A stretch of 64,000 nt of DNA from Fibrobacterota bacterium (GTDB lineage Bacteria > Fibrobacterota > Fibrobacteria > UBA11236). The notes under the pieces are model-generated. The model ran no database searches. It was given only the letters and a program-made list of their open reading frames with translations, and had not been told where the DNA came from. A program made the translations under genes and the position numbers. Shown here piece by piece: positions 23,413 through 32,248 of this stretch; within the stretch, counting starts at the first letter, position 1; the number at the start of each line of letters is the position of its first letter. The stretch is taken from positions 124,001 through 188,000 of the forward strand of contig CANIEU010000003.1 of NCBI GenBank assembly GCA_947466585.1, given 5' to 3'.

Positions 23413-25011
23413 ATGCGCTTTCCCCGGTTTTTGCCCTTTCGGGTCTTTCTCTCCCTCCTCGCCCTGCCCGGGGCGGTTGCGGCGGGAGCTCCTGCGGGAA
23501 AGGTCAAGGTGTGGATCGCCCTGCGCGACAAGGGACCCGCGGTGGCGGCCGCCTCCGGAACATCGGCGCGGTTGTTCGAAGACGCACCGGTCTACGCCCC
23601 CTGCCTCGAGCAATTGCGCGGGGCAGGGGTGGAAATCGCGACGGTTTTGAAGTGGCAGAATCGAGTCTCGGGTTGGATCGAGGCTGCGCGCACCGGGACG
23701 GTGGCGGGCCTTTCCTGCGTGCGGGGCATCGAGGAAATGCCCCGCAAAGCCTTGCCGGTCGCACTGCCGGACCCGGCCCCTTCGGCAGCAGAAAAATCCG
23801 TTGCGCTCGCCAAATCCTCCGCGCAGGATTTCGGCGCCTTCCAATCCCTTTTCATTGCCGTGGGCGCCGAAGAATTGCGCGACACGCTCAGCGCGCACGG
23901 CAAGGTTCCGGGAGCGGGCATGCGCATCGCGGTGATGGATGCCGATTTCATGCTGGGCCACAAAGCGTTCGACTCGCTGTTCGCGCGCGGCGCCGACGGG
24001 ATCGTGGATCAATGGGATTTTGTCAGCGACACCTCGGTCGCCGTATCGCGCGCCTTCGGCAACAGCCACGGCGCGCAGGTGCTCTCGCAAATCGCGGGCA
24101 ACCTCCCCGGCGTGTTGCAAGGGCTCGCGCCGCTAGCACGGCTCCTGCTCTATCGCACCGAGGACGAAGTGAACGAGCGCTATGTCGAAGAGGATTTTCT
24201 CGCCGCCGCCTTCGAGCGTGCGGTGGACTCGGGCGCGCAGGTGATCAGCATCAGTTTGGGGTACCGTTACGATTTTGACAGCGGGCCGAACTATCCCTAT
24301 GCCCAGATGGACGGCCGCAGGCGCCCTTCCTCGATTGCGGCCGTGGGCGCGGCCCGGCGCGGGGCGATCGTCGTGGTGGCGATCGGCAACGAAGGTTTGA
24401 CCCGGGACGGCGCGCCGACCGTGACGGCGCCTTCCGACGCCGACAGCATTCTCGCTGTTGGCGCGGTCACGGGCGCGGGCGCACGCTGTTCTTACTCCAG
24501 CACGGGCCCCGCGTACGACGCGCGCCTCAAACCCGAGGTAGCGTCGCTCGGCTGCTCGATGCCGCTCGCCAATCCCAACACCTCCATCGGAACTTGGACT
24601 CAAAGCGGCACCAGCTTCGCCGCGCCGGTGGTGGCGGGCGTGGCCGCGCTGCTGCGGCAATTGCATCCCGACTCCTCGGGTATCAACGCCCAGCGCATCC
24701 GGCAAGCGCTCATGACCACGGCCGCGGGTTCGGGTTCGCCCGACAACCTCACCGGCAACGGCCTGGTCCGCGCGGCAGAGGCGCACCGGTTCTTGCTGCC
24801 CGGGCCGGTCACGGGCATGATGGTCTGGCGCAACGGCCACCGTGCCCGCGTCCGATGGGCCAACGTGAATCCCGCGCGCGCCAAGGCATGGGATTTTCGC
24901 GGGCGCTCCCGCGCCGTGCAGGGCGCCTATTCGCCCGAAGGAGATTTGCTGATCACCACTCCGGAGCGGATGGCACCAGGGGCTTACATCCTGAAAATCC
25001 CGCCCCGGTAG
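23413..25011 (+). CDS. Secreted subtilisin-like serine protease (S8)
   Basis: 532 aa with a signal peptide (LSLLALPGAVAAGA). The catalytic triad is visible in order: Asp in MRIAVMDADFMLGHKAF, His in GNSHGAQVLSQIAG, Ser in SGTSFAAPVVAGVAALLRQ. A prodomain-like segment of about 150 residues precedes the catalytic part. The final 55 residues (KAWDFRGRSRAVQG, then GAYILKIPPR) resemble a short type IX sorting domain. It is divergent from trpE with overlapping promoter regions. Probable role: extracellular or surface proteolysis. Confidence 0.88.
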   Translation: MRFPRFLPFRVFLSLLALPGAVAAGAPAGKVKVWIALRDKGPAVAAASGTSARLFEDAPVYAPCLEQLRGAGVEIATVLKWQNRVSGWIEAARTGTVAGLSCVRGIEEMPRKALPVALPDPAPSAAEKSVALAKSSAQDFGAFQSLFIAVGAEELRDTLSAHGKVPGAGMRIAVMDADFMLGHKAFDSLFARGADGIVDQWDFVSDTSVAVSRAFGNSHGAQVLSQIAGNLPGVLQGLAPLARLLLYRTEDEVNERYVEEDFLAAAFERAVDSGAQVISISLGYRYDFDSGPNYPYAQMDGRRRPSSIAAVGAARRGAIVVVAIGNEGLTRDGAPTVTAPSDADSILAVGAVTGAGARCSYSSTGPAYDARLKPEVASLGCSMPLANPNTSIGTWTQSGTSFAAPVVAGVAALLRQLHPDSSGINAQRIRQALMTTAAGSGSPDNLTGNGLVRAAEAHRFLLPGPVTGMMVWRNGHRARVRWANVNPARAKAWDFRGRSRAVQGAYSPEGDLLITTPERMAPGAYILKIPPR

Positions 25012-25145
25012 GGTGGTCCTTTTTAAATCCGATTTAACCGTGGACCGCGTTTTTCAGGGATTCCGGCCGGATATCACTTTTGGATTTTGAATTCATCCTC
25101 TTTTCCGTCCACCTGAAGCCATCCGCCTTAAGCTTCCTTCCCTGC

Positions 25146-25151
25146 TATCTT
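25146..25151 (+). promoter_or_regulatory. -10-like hexamer placing the carbonic anhydrase gene start at its ATG
   Basis: TATCTT is followed by 8 nt (TCCCGTCC) and then the ATG at 25160. The motif and spacing match those at dapB, and no Shine-Dalgarno is present. Confidence 0.4.
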
Positions 25152-25159
25152 TCCCGTCC

Positions 25160-25720
25160 ATGATTCGCAAAAACCCCTCGGGCGACCTGCCCATTATCGC
25201 AGTCTCCGCCTTCGTCGATCCCACCGCCATCCTGTGCGGTAAGGTCATTGTGGAGGACAATGTTTTCATCGGTCCTTATGCCGTGATCCGCGCCGACGAA
25301 GTGAACTCCGACGGCCAGCTTGAGCCCATCATCATTGGTGCCGGCTCCAACATCCAGGACGGCGTGGTCATCCACTCCAAGGACGGGGCCGCCGTGACGG
25401 TAGGCAAAAACGTGTCCATTGCGCACCGCGCCATCGTGCACGGCCCGTGCATCGTGGGCGACAACTGCTTCATCGGTTTCAACGCCGTGCTCTTCAATTG
25501 CAAGCTCGGCAACGGCTGCGTGGTGCGTCACAATAGCGTCGTGGAAGACGTCGTTTTGCCCGCATCGTTCCATGTGCCGGCGACCATGTCGGTGCATTCC
25601 GAAACCGACCTCGACAAGATTCCGCGCATCACGCCCGACGAGCGCAGTTTTTCGGAATCCGTGGTCAAAACCAACAACGACTTCGCCAAGTCCTACAAGA
25701 ATCTCCAGAACGAGTTCTGA
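25160..25720 (+). CDS. Gamma-class carbonic anhydrase (left-handed beta-helix)
   Basis: 186 aa with hexapeptide repeats throughout. Residues expected in an active gamma-carbonic anhydrase are present: Arg44 and Asp46 (GPYAVIRADE), Gln66 and Asp67 (NIQDG), and zinc-binding His72, His89 and His94. An acidic loop (DEVNSDGQLE) follows Asp46, as in the Methanosarcina Cam enzyme. It should interconvert CO2 and bicarbonate. There is no signal peptide, so it is cytoplasmic. It could work with SbtA/SbtB encoded 16 kb upstream. Confidence 0.85.
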   Translation: MIRKNPSGDLPIIAVSAFVDPTAILCGKVIVEDNVFIGPYAVIRADEVNSDGQLEPIIIGAGSNIQDGVVIHSKDGAAVTVGKNVSIAHRAIVHGPCIVGDNCFIGFNAVLFNCKLGNGCVVRHNSVVEDVVLPASFHVPATMSVHSETDLDKIPRITPDERSFSESVVKTNNDFAKSYKNLQNEF

Positions 25721-25812
25721 TTCTGTTTCCGTTTTCCTTTTCGTTTCCGGCGGGTCGTGCGTCGTGGCGGCTGCTTGCTGCACTGGTTTTTGCGGGAGCG
25801 ACCGCCACCACC

Positions 25813-26556
25813 GTGTCTGCCCAATGGGCGCGCACGCCGGTGGTGCGTCCCGAAATTCTCGCTGAGATTCCACACGACAGCGTGGCCTTCACGCAAGGTC
25901 TGGTGTGGCTGAACGGCAAGCTCTACGAGAGCGCGGGATTATACGGCACCTCCTCGCTGCGCGAACTCGATCCGGCCACGGGTGCGGTCAAGCGTAAGCA
26001 GGCGTTGCCCGCGCGCTATTTCGCCGAAGGTCTCGCATGGTTCCACAACGAGTTGGTTCAGATCACCTGGAAGGAGGGCGAGGCGCTGCGCTGGCCGCTT
26101 TCCGTTTGGTCCTCTGACGGAAACACGCGCGCCTCCTCGGCCAAGCCCACTGGGAAATTCCGGTACGCGGGCGAAGGCTGGGGCCTCGCCACGCTCGGCG
26201 CGGACTTATGGATGAGTAACGGTTCCGACACGCTGTACAAGCGCGACGTGGCGTTCCGGATCACGGGCCGCGTTGCGGTGCACCGCGACGGCATGCGGGT
26301 AGATCGGCTCAACGAGCTCGAAGCCGCGCGCGGCAAAATCGTCTCCAACGTGTGGTATTCGGACTCGCTGGTCGTCATCGATCCGCGCGACGGCCGCGTT
26401 CTGGTCGTCGTGGATGGATCCGAACTGGTGGCCCGCAGCGGCCGTCGCGATCAGAATGACGTGCTGAACGGCGTGGCCTATAATCCCGCGAAAAACGAAT
26501 TTTACGTGACCGGTAAAAACTGGCCGAAAATGTACCGGGTCCGGATTCCCTACTGA
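25813..26556 (+). CDS. Glutamine cyclotransferase (glutaminyl-peptide cyclase, beta-propeller type)
   Basis: The listed region (GTG 25813, 247 aa) covers the beta-propeller: FTQGLVWLNGKLYESAGLYGTSSLRELD, YFAEGLAWF, EGWGLATLGADLWMSNGSDTLY, LNELEAARGKIVSNVWYSD and DVLNGVAYNPAKNEFYVTGKNWPKMY are family hallmarks. The enzyme cyclises N-terminal glutamine of exported proteins. In-frame codons upstream encode a convincing signal peptide (WRLLAALVFAGATATTVSAQ), so the true start lies before 25741, but only ATT or CTG codons near 25717-25725 are available. It follows the carbonic anhydrase gene closely. Confidence 0.82.
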   Translation: MSAQWARTPVVRPEILAEIPHDSVAFTQGLVWLNGKLYESAGLYGTSSLRELDPATGAVKRKQALPARYFAEGLAWFHNELVQITWKEGEALRWPLSVWSSDGNTRASSAKPTGKFRYAGEGWGLATLGADLWMSNGSDTLYKRDVAFRITGRVAVHRDGMRVDRLNELEAARGKIVSNVWYSDSLVVIDPRDGRVLVVVDGSELVARSGRRDQNDVLNGVAYNPAKNEFYVTGKNWPKMYRVRIPY

Positions 26557-26573
26557 TTCGTATTTTAACCCCC

Positions 26574-26897
26574 ATGCGGAATCTGCGCACTTCCCTGACG
26601 GTTTTTCTGGCAGCATTCTATTTGCTGCTTGGGGTCTCCGCGTCTTGGCACGCCCCGCATTTCTCCCGCGGCGAATCCGCCGTGCATGTCGATCGACACG
26701 CCGCGGGGCACGAATTTCCCGCCACCGGCGAATGCGCACTCTGCGCGTGGAAAACCGTCTCGCAGGAACGCTCCTCTTCGCGGGTGTTTGCGCCCGCGGC
26801 GCAGACCTCTTGGTTGGCGCAGCGTACCGCAACGAAGGCTCCCGCAGACGGTCTGGTGCGCGCGGCCCGGGCGCGCGCGCCGCCCCTTCTTTCCTGA
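26574..26897 (+). CDS. Small exported His/Cys-containing protein (DUF2946-like)
   Basis: 107 aa. A signal peptide (LRTSLTVFLAAFYLLLGVSA) is followed by histidines (WHAPHFSRGESAVHVDRHAAGHE) and a CxxC pair in GECALCAWK. Such small proteins, often annotated DUF2946, occur near metal-uptake genes and probably bind a metal ion in the periplasm. It precedes an outer-membrane protein gene and znuA-znuB, which supports a zinc-related role. Homology to DUF2946 is a guess from layout. Confidence 0.55.
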   Translation: MRNLRTSLTVFLAAFYLLLGVSASWHAPHFSRGESAVHVDRHAAGHEFPATGECALCAWKTVSQERSSSRVFAPAAQTSWLAQRTATKAPADGLVRAARARAPPLLS

Positions 26898-27012
26898 CCC
26901 CGTCCTAAAAGCCCGATCCGGATATTGAAATCCGGGTTTCCGTTCCGTGACGGTTCTTGCGTTTCCTGCAAGACCTTCGGAATCCATGCATTCAAGGTTT
27001 CAGGAGACTTCC

Positions 27013-28086
27013 ATGTTATCCAATTTTTTCCGACGCCCGCGAAAGGTCGCCGTGCTCTTTTCTCTCGCACTAGCTCCGGCGTTCGCCGGCGTGGTCAACC
27101 CCGACCTCTCCGCGCTCGGTCAACTGCGCGCGCAGGTAACGGATGATGCCGCTTCGCCCGACCGCAACCAGCCGACGCTGAGCCCGGGCGAGGCCGAGGT
27201 GATCCTGTCGGCCCCGCTCAACCCCTATTTCAACGGCGCCTTCACCTTTTCGGGCAGTGAGAACGGGGTCGCGGTGGAGGAGGCGTACACCACGATGGTG
27301 CGCGGTTTACCGTGGGGCCTGGGGCTCAAGGCGGGTAAATACCGGCTCGATTTCGGCAAGCTCAACGCCGCCCATCCGCATGCCTATCCGTTCATCGATC
27401 CACCACGCGCGTGGGTGTCGCTGATGCCGGGCGGAGAAGAGGGTTTCAACGAAGGCGCGTTCGAGGTGTCGGCGCTTTTGCCCACGCCGGGGGATTGGGC
27501 TTCCACGGTTTCGGCCGACGTGATCCAGGGCGCGTCCTTTCATCCGGGCGACGATCGCGCACGCGTGGGCTGGCTGGGGCATTGGAGCAACAGCTTCCTC
27601 ATCGGCGATGCGGGTGCGCTGGAAGCCGGTGTATCGACCGCGACGGGTTTGGATGATATCGACACCAAGTCGCGCGGAGTGTTGGTCGGCGGAGATCTCA
27701 AGGCGAAATTCACCTTGGCCAATACGGCCCAGTTGACCCTGCAAGGCGAAGGGGCGTACCGGCGTTCGCACAAAGTGGATACCGCGACCGGAACGGCTTC
27801 GCCCGAAGATCGCGCGGGATTTTTCGTGATCGCCGATTACCGGCACCCGTCTCGATTCAGCGGCGGCGCCTTGTTCGAGCAGTGGGCGCGCGCGGGAGAA
27901 GCTTCCGTCACGGATCGCGCGGCGCGGGTGTTCGCGGGGTATGCCGTGCTCGAAGAGAGCACCTTGTTCCGCATTTCTGTGGAGCGCTTCATGCCCGATG
28001 GCGGAACACTCGGTACGCGCGCGGTGCACACGGTCTCGGCCAAACTTCTCTTCAGCATGGGGCCGCATAAAGCGCATCAATTTTAG
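27013..28086 (+). CDS. Outer-membrane protein associated with zinc/manganese uptake
   Basis: 357 aa from ATG 27013, 6 nt after AGGAG. A signal peptide (VLFSLALAPAFAG) precedes a sequence of alternating amphipathic strands with no large hydrophobic helix, as expected for a beta-barrel. The segment KLNAAHPHAYPFIDPP, with spaced histidines, resembles stretches in zinc-regulated outer-membrane proteins encoded beside ZnuABC. It lies 62 nt before znuA. It could let the metal cross the outer membrane; this is inferred from the barrel-like pattern and context. Confidence 0.62.
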   Translation: MLSNFFRRPRKVAVLFSLALAPAFAGVVNPDLSALGQLRAQVTDDAASPDRNQPTLSPGEAEVILSAPLNPYFNGAFTFSGSENGVAVEEAYTTMVRGLPWGLGLKAGKYRLDFGKLNAAHPHAYPFIDPPRAWVSLMPGGEEGFNEGAFEVSALLPTPGDWASTVSADVIQGASFHPGDDRARVGWLGHWSNSFLIGDAGALEAGVSTATGLDDIDTKSRGVLVGGDLKAKFTLANTAQLTLQGEGAYRRSHKVDTATGTASPEDRAGFFVIADYRHPSRFSGGALFEQWARAGEASVTDRAARVFAGYAVLEESTLFRISVERFMPDGGTLGTRAVHTVSAKLLFSMGPHKAHQF

Positions 28087-28148
28087 GGCCCATCAATTTT
28101 AGACGGCACCATCCGCCTTCAACCTTTAAGAACCAACAGGAACCAAGC

Positions 28149-29069
28149 ATGAAAAAGAATATTTCGCTTTTACTTTCGGCGCTTTTTTTGACGAGCGCAT
28201 TTTCAGAGCAGGCCAAAATCAAGGTAGCCGCGTCTTTGCCTGATCTCGCTTCCATCGCTTCGGCGGTGGGTGGCGAGGAGGTCGAAGTGTTTTCGATCGC
28301 CAAATCCAATGCCAACCCCCATTTCGTCGAGGTGCTGCCGTCTTATATGATCCGCGTGGCCAAGGCGCGGATTTATGTGAAGGCGGGGCTCGGTCTCGAC
28401 CAGTGGGCCGACGCCATCCTCGACGGTTCGCGCAACAACAACATCACCGTGGTCGACGCTTCTTCGGGAGTGTCCGTCCTCGAGAAACCCACCGGCAAGG
28501 TGGACGCTTCTCTGGGCGACGTGCATCCGCAGGGCAACCCGCACTACTGGCTCGATCCCCGCAACGGCGTGCACGTCGCCGAAACGGTGCGCGACGCGCT
28601 AAAGAAGACGGATCCCGCCCATGCGGCGGCGTATGAGGCGAATTTCGAAAAGTTCCGTACGGGTTCCGAAAGCCGTATCCGCGACTGGAATGGGCGCATG
28701 GCACCGCTGAAAGGCAAGGCCGTGATCACCTATCACAGCTCGTGGGTGTATTTCGCGCACGCCTTCAATCTGCGCATCGTGGGCTATGTGGAGCCTTATC
28801 CCGGCATTCCGCCCACGGCGCGCCATTTGCGGGAATTGCTGGAAACGATCAAGGCCGAGAAGGCGGAGTTGCTGATCCAGGAGCCGTACTACTCCGGCAA
28901 GGACCCGGAGTTTCTGGCGCGCGAGACCGGGATCAAGGTATTTCGCTTCACGCCTTCGTGCGATGGAACGGGTGTGGGAGATTACTGGAAGCACTTTGAC
29001 GACATCACTAACGCCATCTCCGCCGGAATGTCGAATACCCCGGTTAAAAATTCTGCAGGAGGAAACTAG
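28149..29069 (+). CDS. znuA: Periplasmic zinc/manganese-binding protein (cluster A-I, ZnuA-like)
   Basis: 306 aa with a signal peptide (ISLLLSALFLTSAFS). Metal ligands typical of the family are recognisable: His58 in SNANPHFVE, His132 in GNPHYWLDP, His in ITYHSSWVYF, and a downstream acidic residue near LLIQEPYYSG. The His-rich loop of many zinc-specific proteins is absent, so manganese is not excluded. It is followed 2 nt later by the permease gene. Confidence 0.88.
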   Translation: MKKNISLLLSALFLTSAFSEQAKIKVAASLPDLASIASAVGGEEVEVFSIAKSNANPHFVEVLPSYMIRVAKARIYVKAGLGLDQWADAILDGSRNNNITVVDASSGVSVLEKPTGKVDASLGDVHPQGNPHYWLDPRNGVHVAETVRDALKKTDPAHAAAYEANFEKFRTGSESRIRDWNGRMAPLKGKAVITYHSSWVYFAHAFNLRIVGYVEPYPGIPPTARHLRELLETIKAEKAELLIQEPYYSGKDPEFLARETGIKVFRFTPSCDGTGVGDYWKHFDDITNAISAGMSNTPVKNSAGGN

Positions 29070-29071
29070 CC

Positions 29072-29908
29072 ATGATGATTTTCCAGTTTCATTTCGTGAT
29101 GCTGGCGCTGCTGCTGTGCTTGTTGCTAGCGGGTATGCTCGGCGTGTTCGGCCACCACGTGGTGCGTCGGGGTGTGATTTTCGTCGATCTCGCCTTGGCA
29201 CAGGTGGCGGCACTGGGTTCCAGCGTAGGCATTCTGCTAGGGTGGGGTGAAGCCTTCCCCTTGCGGAACTTCGCACTTTCGCTGGCTTTCACCCTGGCGG
29301 GCGCAGCGTTGTTCTCGTGGTTTCGTTCTCGGAAGAACGCTCCAATCGAGGCGCTCATCGGCATCACCTACGCGGGCGCGATGGCGTTTTCCCTGCTGAT
29401 CCTCGAGAAGTCGGCCACCGGCTCCGAGGAGCTCAAGGAGATGCTGGTGGGATCCATCCTTACCGTGCCCGGTTGGGAACTCTGGGCGGCGGCGGCGCTG
29501 ACCTTCGTGGTCGGATCGTTTTTGTGGTTGGCCCGCAGACCTCTGTTCCGCATCACCGCCGATCCGGAAGCCGCCGCCGCACAGGGGTTGCGACTGGGTG
29601 TATGGGACTTTTTGTTTTACGCGGCCTTCGGTGTCATGGTCACCTTCTCGGTCAAGGCGGCGGGCGTCCTCCTTGTGTTCGCCTTCCTGATCGTGCCGTC
29701 TTTGGCCTCGATCATGGCAGTGACGGGCACTCGGGCGCGGCTACTGTACGGGTGGGTATTCAGCTTGATCGGCTGCGTAGTCGGGCTGGAACTCTCCCTG
29801 AGGCTCGACTGGGCCGCCGGTCCGTCGATCGTGGGGGTTTTCATCGTCCTAATGATCGTGTCGGGGGTGTTGACGGGCAAATTCGGCCGAAAAACGGTTG
29901 GGGGGTAG
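29072..29908 (+). CDS. znuB: ABC-3 family metal permease (ZnuB-like)
   Basis: 278-aa inner-membrane permease with about eight helices. LLAGMLGVFGHHVVRRGVIFVDLALAQVAALG is the conserved first block, and GVMVTFSVKAAGVLLVFAFLIVPSLAS the EAA-type region. It pairs with the ZnuA-like protein. No ATPase of the ZnuC type follows; the next genes belong to a different ABC system. The ATPase may be encoded elsewhere, or the ATPase at 32245 may serve both. Confidence 0.88.
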   Translation: MMIFQFHFVMLALLLCLLLAGMLGVFGHHVVRRGVIFVDLALAQVAALGSSVGILLGWGEAFPLRNFALSLAFTLAGAALFSWFRSRKNAPIEALIGITYAGAMAFSLLILEKSATGSEELKEMLVGSILTVPGWELWAAAALTFVVGSFLWLARRPLFRITADPEAAAAQGLRLGVWDFLFYAAFGVMVTFSVKAAGVLLVFAFLIVPSLASIMAVTGTRARLLYGWVFSLIGCVVGLELSLRLDWAAGPSIVGVFIVLMIVSGVLTGKFGRKTVGG

Positions 29909-29942
29909 CCCCCAACAAAGGCATTTTTCCCGGGTGCCTTTG
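29897..29942 (+). promoter_or_regulatory. Two adjacent hairpins at the znuB end and btuF-like start
   Basis: GTTGGGGG/CCCCCAAC (29897-29916, 4-nt loop) is followed by CAAAGGCA/TGCCTTTG (29916-29942). The first spans the znuB stop codon; the second contains the likely GTG start (29934) of the next gene. No T-run follows, so translational control is more likely than termination. Confidence 0.45.
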
Positions 29943-31226
29943 ATCCCGAAATACCTTCCCCGACGCCTTTCCTCGGTCCGCGCGCGCCTCGGTGTTTTTA
30001 CCGACCGCGTTTCGGCCGACGTCGCTCTCGCGGCGGGGGCGTTGTTCATCCTGTCCGTCGCTCTGACGGCGTGTGACAACGCGCGGGCCGCCCGCACCGA
30101 ATCCGCGCCGGCGTCGCTTTCCTCCGCCAAAGTTACGGTGGTCTCCGGGTTTCGCTGGGCCAAAACGGTGGAATGGTCGCAGGGCGGTCCCGAACTTGCG
30201 CTCACGATTTCAGAGCCGTGGAAGGGCGCGCGCGCGCCGTTGCGCTACATACTCCGCAGGACAGGTGCTTCAGAAGCCGGGAGTCCCGAACAGGGCGCCT
30301 CCACATCGAAATCCGCCCCCTCCAAAAAAACGGCTGGAACGATTCCGACGCTTCTTCTTCCCGCGCGCCGCATCGTTTGCCTGGCGGCCGTGCATGTCGG
30401 TTTTCTGTCCGCGCTCGGCGCGACCGACCGCATCGTGGCAGTGGACGAAAAAAGTCACGTGCACGACGCCTTCGTGCGTTCGGGCATTGAGGTGGGCCGC
30501 ATCGCCGAAGTGGGATCGGGAGCGCAACTGAATGTGGAGCGCCTGCTTACCGTGAAGCCGGATCTAGTGCTCGCCAATGCGATCAGTGAATCCGAGAATC
30601 AGGCGCTCGACCGTTTGCGGCGCGCGGGCATTCCGGTTCTCGTCACATCCGAGTGGATGGAAAATCATCCGCTGGCGCGGGCCGAATGGATCCGTCTCAT
30701 CGGAGTTTTGATCGGTCACGATGCCCGGGCTGATTCCTTGTTCGGTGCCGTGGAATCGGCCTATCTCCGCCTTGCGGATCGCGCGCGTCGTCTCCCGGAT
30801 CGCCCCACGGTCTTGCTCGGGGGGCCGTTCCGCGATCAATGGTTCGTCTCGGGCGGACAGAGTTTCATGGCGCGTCTGCTCGGCGATGCCGGTGGTCATT
30901 ATCTGTGGGAAGACGACTCCACTGCGGGCGGGGTGCCGTTGAGCTTTGAAGCCGTGTTGGTGCGCGCGCGTGATGCGGACGTGTGGTTGCATCCGAGCGA
31001 CTGGCGTAGTGTCGGCGAAATCGGAAAGCGCGACGCCCGCTTCGCCCGCTTTGGCGCGTTCCGCCGCGGCGACGTGTACAACAACGACGCGCGTTTGCTC
31101 CCCGACGGCGCCAACGATTATTGGGAGACGGGCGTGACGCGCCCCGATCGCGTGCTCGCGGATCTGGTGTCGATCTTTCATGGCGGCGAAGATTCGTTGT
31201 ACTACTACCGGAGACTGCCGCCTTGA
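29934..31226 (+). CDS. Periplasmic substrate-binding lipoprotein (BtuF/FecB type)
   Basis: 430 aa from GTG 29934. A hydrophobic segment ends in a lipobox (LTAC). The domain from about 155 (ARRIVCLAAVHVGFLSALGATDRIVAVDE) to the end is the helical-backbone binding fold for cobalamin, haem or siderophores (NVERLLTVKPDLVLAN, FVSGGQSFMARLLGDAGGHYLWEDD). About 100 extra residues rich in Ala/Ser/Lys separate anchor and domain. The stop overlaps the permease start (TTGA). The substrate is not determined; no riboswitch or Fur-like box was recognised. Confidence 0.82.
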   Translation: MPLIPKYLPRRLSSVRARLGVFTDRVSADVALAAGALFILSVALTACDNARAARTESAPASLSSAKVTVVSGFRWAKTVEWSQGGPELALTISEPWKGARAPLRYILRRTGASEAGSPEQGASTSKSAPSKKTAGTIPTLLLPARRIVCLAAVHVGFLSALGATDRIVAVDEKSHVHDAFVRSGIEVGRIAEVGSGAQLNVERLLTVKPDLVLANAISESENQALDRLRRAGIPVLVTSEWMENHPLARAEWIRLIGVLIGHDARADSLFGAVESAYLRLADRARRLPDRPTVLLGGPFRDQWFVSGGQSFMARLLGDAGGHYLWEDDSTAGGVPLSFEAVLVRARDADVWLHPSDWRSVGEIGKRDARFARFGAFRRGDVYNNDARLLPDGANDYWETGVTRPDRVLADLVSIFHGGEDSLYYYRRLPP

Positions 31227-32248
31227 GGCGCATTCCGGTCTCAGGGCTGTTCCTCCTCTTGGGAGCCGTCGTCGCGCTCGCCTTCGCCGTGGACGTGGCC
31301 TTCGGCCCGGTCGTTCTTCCGTGGCGCGACGTATGGAACGGCCTGCTCGGCGTGGGTGATCCCGAAGCGGTATCCAATGTGATTTTGCACGAGTTCCGAT
31401 TGCCGCGCGCGGTGGCGGCACTGTTCGCTGGCGCGGGCCTCGGCGTCGCGGGCTTTTTGCTGCAAACCCAATTCCGCAGTCCGCTGGCGGGACCCGCCGA
31501 ACTGGGCGTGAGCTCGGGTGCGGGTTTGGGTGTGGCGGCGTTGCTGCTCGCCGAACCCTTGCTTCCGGCCGCATTGCTCGGGGCGCTCGGGCCGTGGCCC
31601 GTTGCCGCCGCCGCCGCATTAGGCGCCGCCGCGGCGATGGCGCTTGTGCTGGCGCTCTCGGCACGCCTGTGGGACTCGGCATCCTTGCTGCTCGCAGGTC
31701 TGATGATCGCGAGCGCTTGTGGCGCCGTCATCAGCCTGATGCAGTACTTCAGTGATGCGACACAGCTCAAGGCGTATTCGTTGTGGGGCTTCGGCGGTTT
31801 GGGCGGAGTTACCTGGGCGCAGAACGGTGTATTGGCACTGTGCGTGCTCGCGGGTTTGGCCGCGGCGCTTGCCCTGTCGCGTCCGCTCTACGCTTCGCTG
31901 CTCGGAGATTCCGCCGCGGCCTCGCTGGGGGTTCCCGTGCGCGGGTTCCGCATGGCCACGCTCGCGATTGCCAGTTTGCTGGCCGGGTCGATCACCGCCT
32001 TCTGCGGCCCCATCGCCTTCGTGGGTCTTGCCGTTCCGCATTTGGCGCGGGCGCTTTTCCGCCGCTCCGACCCGCGCGTGTTGCAGCCCGCCTGCATGCT
32101 CACGGGAGCTGCCTTGCTCTTGGTTTGCGACGCCCTCAGTCATTTCCCGGGACGCGATGCTGTGCTTCCCCTGAATGCGATCACTTCGCTTTTCGGCGCG
32201 CCCGCGGTGCTGTACTTTCTGCTGCGGCACGGCGGGAGGTCGGCATGA
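31223..32248 (+). CDS. FecCD/BtuC-family ABC permease
   Basis: 341 aa from a TTG overlapping the preceding stop, with GGAG about 9 nt upstream. About ten hydrophobic helices; FRLPRAVAALFAGAGLGVAGFLLQTQFRSPLAGPAELGVSSGAGLG is the diagnostic N-terminal block, and GPIAFVGLAVPHLARALFRRSDPR with ITSLFGAPAVLYFLLR ends the family pattern. It forms the membrane channel of the uptake system with the lipoprotein upstream and ATPase downstream. Confidence 0.9.
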   Translation: MRRIPVSGLFLLLGAVVALAFAVDVAFGPVVLPWRDVWNGLLGVGDPEAVSNVILHEFRLPRAVAALFAGAGLGVAGFLLQTQFRSPLAGPAELGVSSGAGLGVAALLLAEPLLPAALLGALGPWPVAAAAALGAAAAMALVLALSARLWDSASLLLAGLMIASACGAVISLMQYFSDATQLKAYSLWGFGGLGGVTWAQNGVLALCVLAGLAAALALSRPLYASLLGDSAAASLGVPVRGFRMATLAIASLLAGSITAFCGPIAFVGLAVPHLARALFRRSDPRVLQPACMLTGAALLLVCDALSHFPGRDAVLPLNAITSLFGAPAVLYFLLRHGGRSA

